Part shown: one piece after another, positions 32,987 through 41,849 of the stretch
Position numbering within the stretch: the first letter of the stretch is position 1
How the letters are laid out: the number at the start of each line of letters is the position of its first letter
Notes under the pieces: model-generated
Told to the model about the DNA's origin: nothing
Seen by the model: the letters and a program-made list of their open reading frames with translations, nothing else
Databases searched by the model: none
DNA from: Burkholderiales bacterium RIFCSPLOWO2_12_FULL_65_40
GTDB lineage: Bacteria; Pseudomonadota; Gammaproteobacteria; Burkholderiales; Burkholderiaceae_C
NCBI GenBank assembly: GCA_001770955.1
Contig: MESL01000057.1
Location: forward strand, 1-45,311
DNA: 45,311 nt
Direction: 5' to 3'
Position numbers and translations under genes: made by a program

Positions 32987-34620
32987 TGTGGGATGTGATC
33001 TCTGCTTTCTGGCTGCAGCACGCCCCGGTGCTGTCGGTGCTGTTGCCGGTGTTCACGGCCGTGGGCCTGTTGCTGATCGGTGATTCGGCCAGCTCCGGCG
33101 GCACCGGTGCGGACGGCCGCCAGCGCTGGGGCGCACGGCTGTCCATGGCGTCGGTGTTGCTGGGCCTGTTCATGGCCGTTCAGCTGGTGCGCCACGCCAA
33201 CGGCGGCGAGCTGCTGGTGTACCAGCTGGGTGAATGGCCCGCGCCGTTTGGCATCGTGCTGGTTCTCGACCGCCTGTCGGCCCTCATGGTGCTGCTGACC
33301 TACCTGGTGGCGGTGCCGGTGCTCTGGTATGCCACCGGTGGCTGGGACACGCGGGGCCGCCACTTTCATGCCCTGTTCCAGTTCCAGCTGATGGGCCTGT
33401 GCGGCGCCTTCCTGACCGGCGACCTGTTCAACCTGTTCGTGTTCTTCGAGGTGCTGCTGATCGCCTCGTATGTGCTGCTGGTGCACGGCCAGGGCCGCGA
33501 GCGGTTCCGCATGGGCGTGCACTATGTGGTGCTCAACCTCGCGGCCTCGGGGCTGTTCCTGATCGGGCTGGCGCTGGTGTACGCCGTCACCGGCACGCTC
33601 AACATGACCGACGTGGCCCTGCGCGTGGGCCAGCTCACGGGCGACAGCGCCGTGCTGGCGCGGGCGGCGGCACTGGTGCTGCTGGTGGTGTTTGGCCTGA
33701 AGGCGGCGCTGGTGCCGCTGTACTTCTGGCTGCCGGGCACCTACGCCTCGGCCAGTGCGCCGGTGGCCGCGCTGTTTGCCATCATGACCAAGGTGGGCGT
33801 GTACAGCATCATCCGCGTGCACTGGGGCATTTTTGGCGCCGAGGCCGGTGAGGCCGCCTTTGCGGCCCAGGCCTGGCTGCTGCCGCTGGCCCTGACCACC
33901 AGCGTGCTCGGCGTGCTGGGCGCCCTGGCCGCGCACAGCATGGGCCGGCTGGTGGCCTACCTCACCGTCTCGTCGGTGGGCACTATTCTGGCGGGCGTGG
34001 GGCTGTATTCCCCTGAAACCCTGTCGGCTTCGCTGTACTACACGCTGCACAGCACGGTGGTGATTGCGGGCCTGTTCCTGCTGGTCGAGCTGATGGCCGC
34101 CCAGCGCGGTGAGGCACTGGACAAACTGCGGCCTGCTGCGGCGGTGCGCGAGCCGGTGCTGCTGGGCTTGATGATGATTTTTGGCGCGGCCTCGGCTGCG
34201 GGCCTGCCCCCCCTGCCGGGCTTTCTGGGCAAGCTGATGATTCTGGAGAGCTCGTCGGGCCTGCCCGCGCAGGCCTGGGTCTGGGCGGTGGTGCTCAGCG
34301 TGGGCTTCTTCACCATCGTGGGCCTGGCGCGCGCCGGGGTCATCGTGTTCTGGCATATCCAGCCCGACGAAGGGCAGGGCAACCCTGGCTCGGGCTCCAG
34401 CGTCAAGCTGTTGTCTGCTGTGTGGGCCTTCATGGCGCTCACGCTGGCCATGGCGGTGCTGGCCTCCCCAGTGAAGCGCTACACCGACGCCGCCACAGCG
34501 CAACTGGCCGACCAGGCCGCCTACGCCCGCGCCGTGCTGGGCATGACCGGCGCCCCCACCACCCGGCCCTACGACGGCCAACGCACACCGGCCGCGGCCC
34601 CCACCGAGGAGACCCGATGA
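32986..34620 (+). CDS. mrpD: Mrp antiporter subunit D (NuoM/N-like)
   Basis: Predicted 544 aa. Multi-TM proton-translocating subunit: FQLMGLCGAFLTGDLFNLFV then FFEVLLIASY is the MrpD-specific opening of the proton_antipo_M core. Later FGLKAALVPLYFWLPGTYAS with ASAPVAALFAIMTKVGVYS holds the conserved Lys in a TM helix and the motif of antiporter-type complex I subunits. PPLPGFLGKLMILESS lies near the end. The ATG overlaps the mrpC stop by one base. The 3' end overlaps mrpE (ATGA). Confidence 0.95.
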   Translation: MWDVISAFWLQHAPVLSVLLPVFTAVGLLLIGDSASSGGTGADGRQRWGARLSMASVLLGLFMAVQLVRHANGGELLVYQLGEWPAPFGIVLVLDRLSALMVLLTYLVAVPVLWYATGGWDTRGRHFHALFQFQLMGLCGAFLTGDLFNLFVFFEVLLIASYVLLVHGQGRERFRMGVHYVVLNLAASGLFLIGLALVYAVTGTLNMTDVALRVGQLTGDSAVLARAAALVLLVVFGLKAALVPLYFWLPGTYASASAPVAALFAIMTKVGVYSIIRVHWGIFGAEAGEAAFAAQAWLLPLALTTSVLGVLGALAAHSMGRLVAYLTVSSVGTILAGVGLYSPETLSASLYYTLHSTVVIAGLFLLVELMAAQRGEALDKLRPAAAVREPVLLGLMMIFGAASAAGLPPLPGFLGKLMILESSSGLPAQAWVWAVVLSVGFFTIVGLARAGVIVFWHIQPDEGQGNPGSGSSVKLLSAVWAFMALTLAMAVLASPVKRYTDAATAQLADQAAYARAVLGMTGAPTTRPYDGQRTPAAAPTEETR

Positions 34621-35192
34621 ACCCCAACACCTCGCCCCCCGCCAATCCGGCGCGCAAACCGGGCTGGCTCAGCCATCCGCTGCTGTCCCTGCTGCTGGGC
34701 GCCAGCTGGCTCGCGCTGTCGCACAGCCTGGAGCCCGTGCACCTGCTGTCGGCGCTGCTGATTGCCCTGATCGTGCCGCGCCTGCTGCACCCGTTTCTGG
34801 GCGAACGCTCCAGCATCCACTGGGGGGCCGCCGTGCGGCTGACCTTGGTGGTGCTCAAGGACATCGTGGTGGCCAACATCACGGTGGCCCGGCTGGTGCT
34901 GGGCCCGCTGCCGCGCATGCAGCCCGCCTGGCTGCCCGTGCCGCTGGCCTGCGACCACCCGCGCGTGAATGCCTTGTTTGCCACCATCATCACCACCACG
35001 CCCGGCACGGTGTCGTGCGTGGTGGACGAGCAGCGCCATGAAATTCTGGTGCATGCCCTGACCTGCGACGACGCGCAGGCCATGATCGACGACATGAAGA
35101 CGCGCTACGAGGCGCCTTTGCTCCAGATTTTTCGCCAGCAGCCGCGCACCGCAGCGCCCGGCGCTGGCGCCACCACCGGGAGGGCCGCATGA
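34617..35192 (+). CDS. mrpE: Mrp antiporter subunit E
   Basis: Predicted 191 aa. The two N-terminal TM segments are LLSLLLGASWLALSHSLEPV and LLSALLIALIVPRLL. The family core is LVVLKDIVVANITVARLVLG, followed by NALFATIITTTPGTVSCVVD and RHEILVHALTCDDAQAM. It overlaps mrpD (ATGA) and mrpF (ATGA). Longer than the short form by a tail (RTAAPGAGATTGRAA). It is required for complex assembly in known systems. Confidence 0.94.
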   Translation: MNPNTSPPANPARKPGWLSHPLLSLLLGASWLALSHSLEPVHLLSALLIALIVPRLLHPFLGERSSIHWGAAVRLTLVVLKDIVVANITVARLVLGPLPRMQPAWLPVPLACDHPRVNALFATIITTTPGTVSCVVDEQRHEILVHALTCDDAQAMIDDMKTRYEAPLLQIFRQQPRTAAPGAGATTGRAA

Positions 35193-35464
35193 ACGCACTC
35201 GACATCGCATTGAACATCGGCGTGGCCGCCGTGACGGTGGCCGTGGTGCTGTGTGCCTGGCGCCTGCTGCGCGGGCCCGAAATGACCGACCGCCTGCTGG
35301 CACTGGACACGCTCTACATGAATGCCGTGGCGCTGATCGTGCTGCTGGGCATCCGCTGGAACACCGCGCTGCTGTTCGAGGCCGCCCTGCTGGTGGCCAT
35401 GCTGGGCTTTGCCTCCACCGTGGCGCTGGCGCGCTACCTGAGCCGCGGCGACGTGGTGGAATAA
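35189..35464 (+). CDS. mrpF: Mrp antiporter subunit F
   Basis: Predicted 91 aa with three TM helices: ALNIGVAAVTVAVVLCAWRL, then RGPEMTDRLLALDTLYMNAV (conserved GP...DR...D) and VLLGIRWNTALLFEAALLVA. Length and pattern are standard for MnhF. Overlaps mrpE by 4 nt and precedes mrpG by 15 nt. Confidence 0.94.
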   Translation: MNALDIALNIGVAAVTVAVVLCAWRLLRGPEMTDRLLALDTLYMNAVALIVLLGIRWNTALLFEAALLVAMLGFASTVALARYLSRGDVVE

Positions 35465-35479
35465 ATCCTAGGAGCGAAC

Positions 35480-35821
35480 ATGCACCCCCTGATCGAATGG
35501 TCCGCCGCTGCCCTGATCGTGATCGCGGCCTTCTTCCTGCTGGTGGGCGCCATTGGCCTGGCCCGCCTGCCCGACTTTTTCATGCGCCTGCATGCACCCA
35601 CCAAGGCATCCACCCTGGGTGTGGGCGGCGTGCTGCTGGCATCCATGCTGGTGGCGTTCAGCCAGGGCCGCCCCGGCATTGCCGAGCTGCTGATCACGCT
35701 GTTTGTGTTCGTCACGGCGCCCGTGTCAGCCAACCTCATGGCCCAGGCGGCGCTGCATCTCAATCTGGCATCGCGGGCGCGCGTGCCTGACGGCGCAGTG
35801 CCCGAGCGGCGAAAGGGCTGA
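35480..35821 (+). CDS. mrpG: Mrp antiporter subunit G
   Basis: Predicted 113 aa. It has the family pattern: GLARLPDFFMRLHAPTKAST (G-x-x-R-x-P-D-x-x-x-R-x-H-A-x-x-K). Before it is AALIVIAAFFLLVGAIG (TM1) and after it VGGVLLASMLVAF and LLITLFVFVTAPVSANLMAQ. Last gene of the operon; a strong terminator follows 16 nt later. Confidence 0.94.
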   Translation: MHPLIEWSAAALIVIAAFFLLVGAIGLARLPDFFMRLHAPTKASTLGVGGVLLASMLVAFSQGRPGIAELLITLFVFVTAPVSANLMAQAALHLNLASRARVPDGAVPERRKG

Positions 35822-35837
35822 GAGGCATGTCAAGAAA

Positions 35838-35869
35838 AACGGCACCCGAGGGTGCCGTTGATTTTTTTT
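35838..35869 (+). terminator. Intrinsic terminator of the Mrp operon
   Basis: The arms AACGGCACCC and GGGTGCCGTT form a 10-bp stem with a very short loop (GA), followed by a run of eight T (GATTTTTTTT). Confidence 0.9.
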
Positions 35870-35876
35870 ATGAATG

Positions 35877-35934
35877 AAAACAGCCTCCAGGGCTTATCCA
35901 TCAAGCGTCACAAGCTATTGAATTAATAGCGATT
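35877..35934 (-). repeat. Dispersed palindromic repeat, reverse copy
   Basis: Read on the minus strand: TATTAATTCAATAGCTTG, then CGCTTGATGGATAAGCC and CTGGAGGCTGTTTTC. The same family in the opposite orientation; its head lies 3-6 nt from the stop codon of malate synthase G. Confidence 0.75.
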
Positions 35935-35936
35935 AA

Positions 35937-38135
35937 TCACGCCGCTGCCTTGAGCTTCAGGCGCCAGGCATGCAGCAGGGGCTCGGTGTAGCCGCTAGGC
36001 TGCTCCATGCCCTTGAAGACCAGGTCGCACGCCGCCTTGTAGGCCATGCTGGTATCAAAGTGGCCGGCCATAGGCTGGTACAGCGAGTCACCCGCGTTTT
36101 GCTGGTCCACCACAGCGGCCATGCGCTCAAAGGTCTCGCGCACCTGGGCTTCGGTCACCACGCCGTGCAGCAGCCAGTTGGCCATGTGCTGGCTGCTGAT
36201 GCGCAGCGTGGCGCGGTCTTCCATCAGGCCCACGTTGTGGATGTCGGGCACCTTGGAGCAGCCCACGCCCTGGTCCACCCAGCGCACCACGTAGCCCAGG
36301 ATGCCCTGGGCGTTGTTGTCCAGTTCCTGCTGCTTTTCGGCGTCGGTCCAGTTCGGGCTGGCGGCGACGGGAATGGTCAGCAGGCCGGTCAGCAGGTTGT
36401 CGCGTTCGGCGTTGGCGTCGATTTTTTCCAGTTCGATCTGGATGTCGCTCACCTTCACCTGGTGGTAGTGCAGCGCGTGCAGCGTGGCGCCGGTGGGGCT
36501 GGGCACCCAGGCGGTGTTGGCGCCAGCCTTGGGGTGGGCGATCTTCTGCTTGAGCATTTCGGCCATCAGGTCGGGCATGGCCCACATGCCCTTGCCGATC
36601 TGTGCCTTGCCGCGCAGGCCGCAGGACAGTCCCACGAGCACGTTGTTGCGCTCATAGGCCTGGATCCAGGCGCTGGTCTTCATGTCGCCCTTGCGGATCA
36701 TGGGGCCGGCGTGCATGGCGGTGTGCATTTCATCGCCCGTGCGGTCCAGGAAGCCGGTGTTGATGAAGGCCACGCGGCTGCTGGCGGCGGCAATGCAGGC
36801 CTTGAGGTTGACGCTGGTGCGGCGTTCTTCGTCCATGATGCCGAGCTTGACGGTGCTGTCCGGCAAGCCCAGGAGCTTTTCGACGCGGCCGAACAGCTCG
36901 GCGGCAAAGCCCACTTCGGTCGGGCCGTGCATCTTGGGCTTGACGATGTAGACCGAGCCCTTGCGCGAGTTGCGCAGGCCCGCGCCATGGCCTTGCAGGT
37001 CGTGCACGGCGATGGCGGTGGTGACCACGGCGTCCATGATGCCTTCGGGAATCTCGCGCTGCTGGCCCTGGGCATCCTTCCAGAGGATGGCCGGGTTGGT
37101 CATCAGGTGGCCCACGTTGCGCAGGAACATGAGCGAGCGGCCATGCAGGCGCACTTCGCCGCCGTTGGGTGCGATGTAGACGCGGTCGGCGTTGAGGCCG
37201 CGCGTCATGGTCTTGCCGCCCTTGTCGAACGATTCGGTCAGCGTGCCCTTGATGATGCCCAGCCAGTTGCTGTAGCCCAGCAGCTTGTCTTCGGCATCCA
37301 CGGCGGCCACGGAGTCTTCGAGGTCGAGGATGGTGGAGAGCGCGGCTTCGAGCACCACGTCGCTCACGCCGGCGGCGTCAGACTGGCCGATGGGCGTGGC
37401 GCGGTTGATCTGGATATCGAGGTGCAGACCGTTGTGCTGCAGCAGCACCGACGACGGCGCGGCGGCATCACCCTGGTAGCCCTTGAACTGGCTGGCGTCC
37501 TTCAGGCCGGTGCTGCCACTGGCGAGCTGCACCACGAGCTGGCCGCCTTCGACGCGGTAGCCGGTGGCATCCTTGTGCGAGCCGCTGGCCAGGGGGGCGG
37601 ACTGGTCGAGCACGTCGCGGGCGAAAGCGATCACCTTGGCGCCGCGCACCGGGTTGTAGCCCTTGCCCTTCTCGGCGCCATCGGTCTCGGGGATGGCGTC
37701 GGTGCCATACAGGGCGTCGTACAAAGAGCCCCAGCGGGCGTTGGCGGCATTCAGCGCATAGCGGGCGTTGAGGATGGGCACCACGAGTTGCGGGCCGGCC
37801 TGCGTGGCCAGCTCGTCGTCCACGTTGGCCGTGGTGGTCTGCACGTTGGCGGGCTGGGGCACCAGGTAACCGATCTTTTCGAGGAAGCCGCGGTAGGCCA
37901 CCATGTCCTTGATGGGGCCGGGGTTGGCCTTGTGCCAGGTGTCCAGCTCGGTCTGCAGGCGGTCGCGCTCGGCCAGCAGGGCGATGTTGCGCGGGGCCAG
38001 GTCGGACACGATGGCGTCGAAGCCTTTCCAGAACGTGGCGCCGTCGATGCCGGTGCCGGGCAGCACCTGGTCTTCGACAAAGCGGAACAGCGGGGTGGCC
38101 ACTTGCAGGCCGTGGACGGTGGTGCGGTCGGTCAT
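35937..38135 (-). CDS. glcB: Malate synthase G
   Basis: Predicted 732 aa, the usual length of the G form. Glyoxylate plus acetyl-CoA to malate, in the glyoxylate bypass. N-terminus [20 protein letters not shown] then [86 protein letters not shown] holds the conserved glyoxylate-site residues of the TIM barrel. DEEKRRT-type catalytic-loop Arg and Asp residues are therefore present by family pattern. Its promoter faces the divergent CoA-transferase. No isocitrate lyase is within the window. Confidence 0.97.
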   Translation of the reverse strand: MTDRTTVHGLQVATPLFRFVEDQVLPGTGIDGATFWKGFDAIVSDLAPRNIALLAERDRLQTELDTWHKANPGPIKDMVAYRGFLEKIGYLVPQPANVQTTTANVDDELATQAGPQLVVPILNARYALNAANARWGSLYDALYGTDAIPETDGAEKGKGYNPVRGAKVIAFARDVLDQSAPLASGSHKDATGYRVEGGQLVVQLASGSTGLKDASQFKGYQGDAAAPSSVLLQHNGLHLDIQINRATPIGQSDAAGVSDVVLEAALSTILDLEDSVAAVDAEDKLLGYSNWLGIIKGTLTESFDKGGKTMTRGLNADRVYIAPNGGEVRLHGRSLMFLRNVGHLMTNPAILWKDAQGQQREIPEGIMDAVVTTAIAVHDLQGHGAGLRNSRKGSVYIVKPKMHGPTEVGFAAELFGRVEKLLGLPDSTVKLGIMDEERRTSVNLKACIAAASSRVAFINTGFLDRTGDEMHTAMHAGPMIRKGDMKTSAWIQAYERNNVLVGLSCGLRGKAQIGKGMWAMPDLMAEMLKQKIAHPKAGANTAWVPSPTGATLHALHYHQVKVSDIQIELEKIDANAERDNLLTGLLTIPVAASPNWTDAEKQQELDNNAQGILGYVVRWVDQGVGCSKVPDIHNVGLMEDRATLRISSQHMANWLLHGVVTEAQVRETFERMAAVVDQQNAGDSLYQPMAGHFDTSMAYKAACDLVFKGMEQPSGYTEPLLHAWRLKLKAAA

Positions 38136-38199
38136 GGGAGTTGCCTATGGTAATGGAGATAAACGGCGGCCTACCGGGGATGGAGGGCCATGTCAGCAC

Positions 38200-38268
38200 T
38201 TTATTGCAAAGATTGAAAGACATAAATAGCCTGAAAAGCGCAAAACCAGTGACTTTTTTGCAAAAGTG
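38200..38268. promoter_or_regulatory. Two TTGCAAA boxes in the malate synthase / CoA-transferase divergent region
   Basis: ATTGCAAAG (TTGCAAA at 38204-38210) and TTTTGCAAAAG (TTGCAAA at 38258-38264) lie 54 nt apart between the two divergent starts. A TTTGCAAA core is a known operator element for acetate/glyoxylate-type regulators such as RamB in other bacteria. The link here is only suggestive. Confidence 0.35.
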
Positions 38269-38339
38269 GTAGTCGCACGGATAGCCCGCTACCGGAGTGA
38301 GCGCTACGCTGCCCGGCACGCACCACCCCCGCTTCACCC

Positions 38340-40286
38340 ATGACACACCCCACCGACAACATGCTCGCTCCCCTGGCCCAGGCCGTGCGGGTGAGCCACA
38401 AGAACAAGATCGTGGGTGCCGCCGACGCGGTGCAGCTCATCCACGACGGCGATACGGTGGCCACCGGCGGTTTTGTGGGCATCGGCTTTGCCGAGAGCAT
38501 CGCCGTGGCACTGGCCCAGCGCTTCGCCACCACGCAGCAGCCGCGCAATTTGACCCTGGTCTATGCCGCAGGCCAGGGTGACGGCAAGCAGCGCGGCTTG
38601 AACCACCTGGGCGAGCCGGGGCTGCTGGGGCGCGTGATCGGCGGGCACTGGGGGCTGGTGCCACGCATCCAGAAGCTGGCGGTGGACAACCAGATCGAGG
38701 CCTGGAACCTGCCACAGGGCGTGATCTCGCACCTGTTTCGCGACATTGCTGCGGGCAAGCCCGGCACGCTCACGCGCGTGGGCCTGGACACCTTTGTGGA
38801 CCCGCGCCACGGCGGCGGCAAGCTGAACGAGCGCACCCGGGAAGACCTGGTGCGCCTGATGCCCATCGACGGGGAGGACTACCTTTTCTACAAGGCCTTT
38901 CCCATCCATGTGGGCATCATCCGCGCCACCACGGCCGACCCGGACGGCAACCTCACCATGGAGCGCGAGGCGCTCACTCTGGAGGCGCTGGCCATCGCCA
39001 TGGCGGCGCGCAACTCGGGCGGCGTGGTGATCGCGCAGGTCGAGCGCATCGCCGAGCGCGGCTCGCTCAACCCGCGCCAGGTCAAGGTGCCGGGTGTGCT
39101 GGTCGACGCCGTGGTACTGGCCACCGAGCCCGCGCACCACCAGCAGACCTTTGCCGAGCCCTACAACCCGGCGTTCTCGGGCGAGCTGCGCGTGCCCATG
39201 GACAACCTGCCCACCATGGCGCTCTCCGAGCGCAAGGTGATCGCGCGCCGCGCCGCGCAGGAGCTGCGCCCGCACCAGGTCGTCAACTTAGGGATAGGCA
39301 TGCCCGAGGGCGTGGCCAGCGTGGCGGCCGAGGAACGCATCATCGACCTCGTCACGCTGACAGCCGAGCCGGGCGTGATTGGCGGCATCCCGGCGGGCGG
39401 GCTGAATTTTGGCGCGGCGGTGAACCCGCAGGCCATCATTGACCAGCCCAGCCAGTTCGACTTTTATGACGGCGGTGGGCTGGACCTCGCCATCCTGGGC
39501 CTGGCCCAGGCCGATCAGCATGGCAACCTCAATGTCAGCAAGTTCGGGCCACGCCTGGCGGGCGCCGGAGGCTTCATCAACATCAGCCAGAACGCCAAGA
39601 CGGTGGTGTTTGTCGGCACCTTCACGGCCGGTGCGCTGCAGGTGGAGGCCCTGGATGGCCGCCTGCGCATCGTGCACGAGGGCGGCGCGCGCAAGTTCGT
39701 GCGCGCGGTGGAGCACCGCACCTTCAGCGGCGCCGAGGCCTTGCGCCGGGGCCAGCGCGTGCTGTATGTCACCGAGCGCTGCGTGTTCCGTCTGGTGCCT
39801 TCAGAGGAGCCCGGGGGCGGTGGCGCGCTGGAACTCATCGAGCTGGCACCCGGCATCGACCTGGAGCGCGACGTGCTGGCGCACATGGCGTTCCGCCCGC
39901 GCATCAGCGCTGACCTGCGCCCTATGGACGAACGGCTGTTCCGCTCCGAGCTGCTGGGCCTGCGCGCGCAGTTGCAAAACCGCCCGCTGGCACAGCGCTT
40001 TGCGCTGGACACCGAGCGGCGGTTGTTGCACATCGATTTTTCTGCCTTGCAGATTGGCGATGCCGCCACCATCGCCGCCATCGAGCAGGAGGTGCGCCGT
40101 CTGCTGGCGGACCTGGGCGAACGGGTGGCCGTGGTGGTCAACTACGACCACTTCACCATCGCCCCCGAATGGGCCGAGGCCTACACGGCCATGGTGCAGC
40201 GGCTCATGCGCGACCACTACACCGGCGTGCAGCGCTACGGCACCATGGGTTTTCTGAAGTCGCGGCTCAAGGATGCTACTGAATAA
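38340..40286 (+). CDS. Family I CoA-transferase (acetyl-CoA:acetoacetate / propionate type) with C-terminal extension
   Basis: Predicted 648 aa, a fused alpha+beta CoA-transferase. [19 protein letters not shown] and [20 protein letters not shown] are the alpha-half pattern of YdiF/Pct-type enzymes. The beta half has [39 protein letters not shown] with probable catalytic Glu343, and [20 protein letters not shown] with [21 protein letters not shown] roughly 100-residue C-terminal extension ([40 protein letters not shown]) is beyond the usual family length. Its last codons and stop (GCT-ACT-GAA-TAA) run into a repeat copy. Divergent from malate synthase G, consistent with use of acetyl-type CoA esters. 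Confidence 0.88.
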   Translation: MTHPTDNMLAPLAQAVRVSHKNKIVGAADAVQLIHDGDTVATGGFVGIGFAESIAVALAQRFATTQQPRNLTLVYAAGQGDGKQRGLNHLGEPGLLGRVIGGHWGLVPRIQKLAVDNQIEAWNLPQGVISHLFRDIAAGKPGTLTRVGLDTFVDPRHGGGKLNERTREDLVRLMPIDGEDYLFYKAFPIHVGIIRATTADPDGNLTMEREALTLEALAIAMAARNSGGVVIAQVERIAERGSLNPRQVKVPGVLVDAVVLATEPAHHQQTFAEPYNPAFSGELRVPMDNLPTMALSERKVIARRAAQELRPHQVVNLGIGMPEGVASVAAEERIIDLVTLTAEPGVIGGIPAGGLNFGAAVNPQAIIDQPSQFDFYDGGGLDLAILGLAQADQHGNLNVSKFGPRLAGAGGFINISQNAKTVVFVGTFTAGALQVEALDGRLRIVHEGGARKFVRAVEHRTFSGAEALRRGQRVLYVTERCVFRLVPSEEPGGGGALELIELAPGIDLERDVLAHMAFRPRISADLRPMDERLFRSELLGLRAQLQNRPLAQRFALDTERRLLHIDFSALQIGDAATIAAIEQEVRRLLADLGERVAVVVNYDHFTIAPEWAEAYTAMVQRLMRDHYTGVQRYGTMGFLKSRLKDATE

Positions 40287-40331
40287 ATAGCTGTACGCGC
40301 CTTATGAATAAGCGCTGCAGGCACTTTTTAT
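40274..40331 (+). repeat. Dispersed palindromic repeat, copy 9, overlapping a gene end
   Basis: GCTACTGAATAAATAGCTG, then CGCGCCTTATGAATAAGCGC and TGCAGGCACTTTTTA. The first bases code for the last residues of the CoA-transferase and include its TAA stop. Confidence 0.8.
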
Positions 40332-40408
40332 CTGTATTCTTACGCCTGTTTCCGCCCGCCTGCACCCCTTGCAGTGCGCGCCGGTATTTGTCTCCATAAT
40401 CAGCGTCC

Positions 40409-41341
40409 ATGGACAAACTCAAGGCTTTCGAGTCTTTCGTGTCGGTCGCCACGCGTGGCAGCCTGACCGCCGCCGCGCGGGCCGAAGGCGTGGCGCCCGC
40501 CATCATGGGCCGCCGCCTGGACGCGCTGGAGGAGCACCTGGGCGTCAAGCTGCTGGTGCGCACCACGCGGCGCATCAGCCTCACGCACGAGGGCAGCGCC
40601 TTTCTGGAAGACTGCCAGCGACTGCTGTCCGACGTGGCCAACGCCGAGGCCAGCGTGTCGGCCGGTGGCGTCAAGGCCAGCGGGCACCTGCGCATCACGG
40701 CGCCCGCAGGCTTCGGCCGCCGCCATGTGGCGCCGCTGGTGCCGCGCTTCCTGGCACAGCACCCCGACGTAACGATTTCGCTCAACCTCAGCGACCGCGT
40801 GGTGGATCTGGCCGGCGAAGGCTTCGACTGCGCCGTGCGCGTGGGCGACCTGCCCGATTCCTCGCTGGTGAGCGTGCGCATCGCCGACAACCGGCGCCTG
40901 TGCGTGGCCACGCCCGACTACCTGCACCGCCACGGCACACCGCGCCATCCGAGTGAGCTGGCTCAGCACGACTGCCTCACGCTGTCGAGCGAAGCCTCGC
41001 AGACACGCGGCTGGGCGTTTCGCATGCCCACCGAGAGTGGCGGCACCGAGGTGGTATACCTCAAGCCCGGCGGGCCGCTGGACTGTTCGGACGGACAGGT
41101 GCTGCACGACTGGTGCCTGGCGGGCCATGGCATCGCCTGGCGCAGCACCTGGGAGGTGGAGGGCGAAGTCGCCTCCGGCCAGCTCGTGGCGGTGCTGGAA
41201 GACTATGCCGCACCGCCCAACGGTATTTACGTGCTGTTTCCGCAGCGCAAGCACCTGCCGCTGCGCGTGCGCCTGTGGATCGAGCACCTGCGGCACCATT
41301 ACGAACAACCCCAATTCTGGAAAACCGGAGCCCCCACATGA
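40409..41341 (+). CDS. LysR-family transcriptional regulator
   Basis: Predicted 310 aa. N-terminal winged HTH (MDKLKAFESFVSVATRGSLT, AAARAEGVAPAIMGRRLDAL, then EEHLGVKLLVRTTRRISLTH) is typical of LysR proteins. The effector-binding domain follows (SGHLRITAPAGFGRRHVAPL, ISLNLSDRVVDLAGEGFDCA, then VRVGDLPDSSLV), of the CrgA/PA-type group that often lacks a nearby divergent target. The ATG of the next gene overlaps its stop (ATGA), so the regulator and the DUF2214 membrane protein are cotranscribed. Effector unknown. Confidence 0.93.
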   Translation: MDKLKAFESFVSVATRGSLTAAARAEGVAPAIMGRRLDALEEHLGVKLLVRTTRRISLTHEGSAFLEDCQRLLSDVANAEASVSAGGVKASGHLRITAPAGFGRRHVAPLVPRFLAQHPDVTISLNLSDRVVDLAGEGFDCAVRVGDLPDSSLVSVRIADNRRLCVATPDYLHRHGTPRHPSELAQHDCLTLSSEASQTRGWAFRMPTESGGTEVVYLKPGGPLDCSDGQVLHDWCLAGHGIAWRSTWEVEGEVASGQLVAVLEDYAAPPNGIYVLFPQRKHLPLRVRLWIEHLRHHYEQPQFWKTGAPT

Positions 41342-41796
41342 CCCTGGAAGCCCTGCTCGCCTTTTTCCACCTCGTGGCCATCATGACCATGGTGGTCTTC
41401 ATGGCCAGCGAGACCGCGCTGTGCCGCACCGAATGGATGAGCCCCGCCATCGTGCACCGGCTGGTGCGGCTCGACCTGATCTACATGGTGTCTGCCGCCT
41501 GCGTGCTGTTGGCCGGGCTGGCGCGCATCGGGTGGGGCATGAAGGGGGCGGACTGGTACTGGGCACAGCCGCTGCTGCACTTCAAACTAGCGCTGTTCGT
41601 GGCGATCTGGCTCATGTCGCTGCAACCCACGCGCGCCTTCCTGCGCTGGCGCCGCAATCTGCTGGCCACCGGCGCGCTGCCGCCCGAAGCGGAAATCCGC
41701 GCAGCACGCCGCTGGATCATGATCGAGACCCACTTGCTGGGCGCGTTGTTGCTGGCGGCAGTGTTCCTGGCGCGGGGCGTGGGGACGCGCGGCTGA
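41338..41796 (+). CDS. DUF2214-family inner-membrane protein
   Basis: Predicted 152 aa. Four TM segments: LEALLAFFHLVAIMTMVVFM with the early His of the family, LDLIYMVSAACVLLAGLARI, HFKLALFVAIWLMSLQP and HLLGALLLAAVFLARGVGT near the end. MTLEALLAFFHLVAIMTMVV plus SETALCR is the DUF2214 opening. Cotranscribed with the LysR gene through a 4-nt overlap (ATGA). Function unknown; related to CopD-like predicted membrane proteins. Confidence 0.82.
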   Translation: MTLEALLAFFHLVAIMTMVVFMASETALCRTEWMSPAIVHRLVRLDLIYMVSAACVLLAGLARIGWGMKGADWYWAQPLLHFKLALFVAIWLMSLQPTRAFLRWRRNLLATGALPPEAEIRAARRWIMIETHLLGALLLAAVFLARGVGTRG

Positions 41797-41849
41797 AGCC
41801 GCCCGGCAGCTTGCCCGGCTGCCGGACCGCCCGCCCGTAAAATCGCCGG

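Noticed and set aside
35970..38153. Plus-strand frame of about 727 codons opposite malate synthase G
   Set aside because: Composition is Gly/His/Val/Gln-rich antisense of a clear glcB gene.
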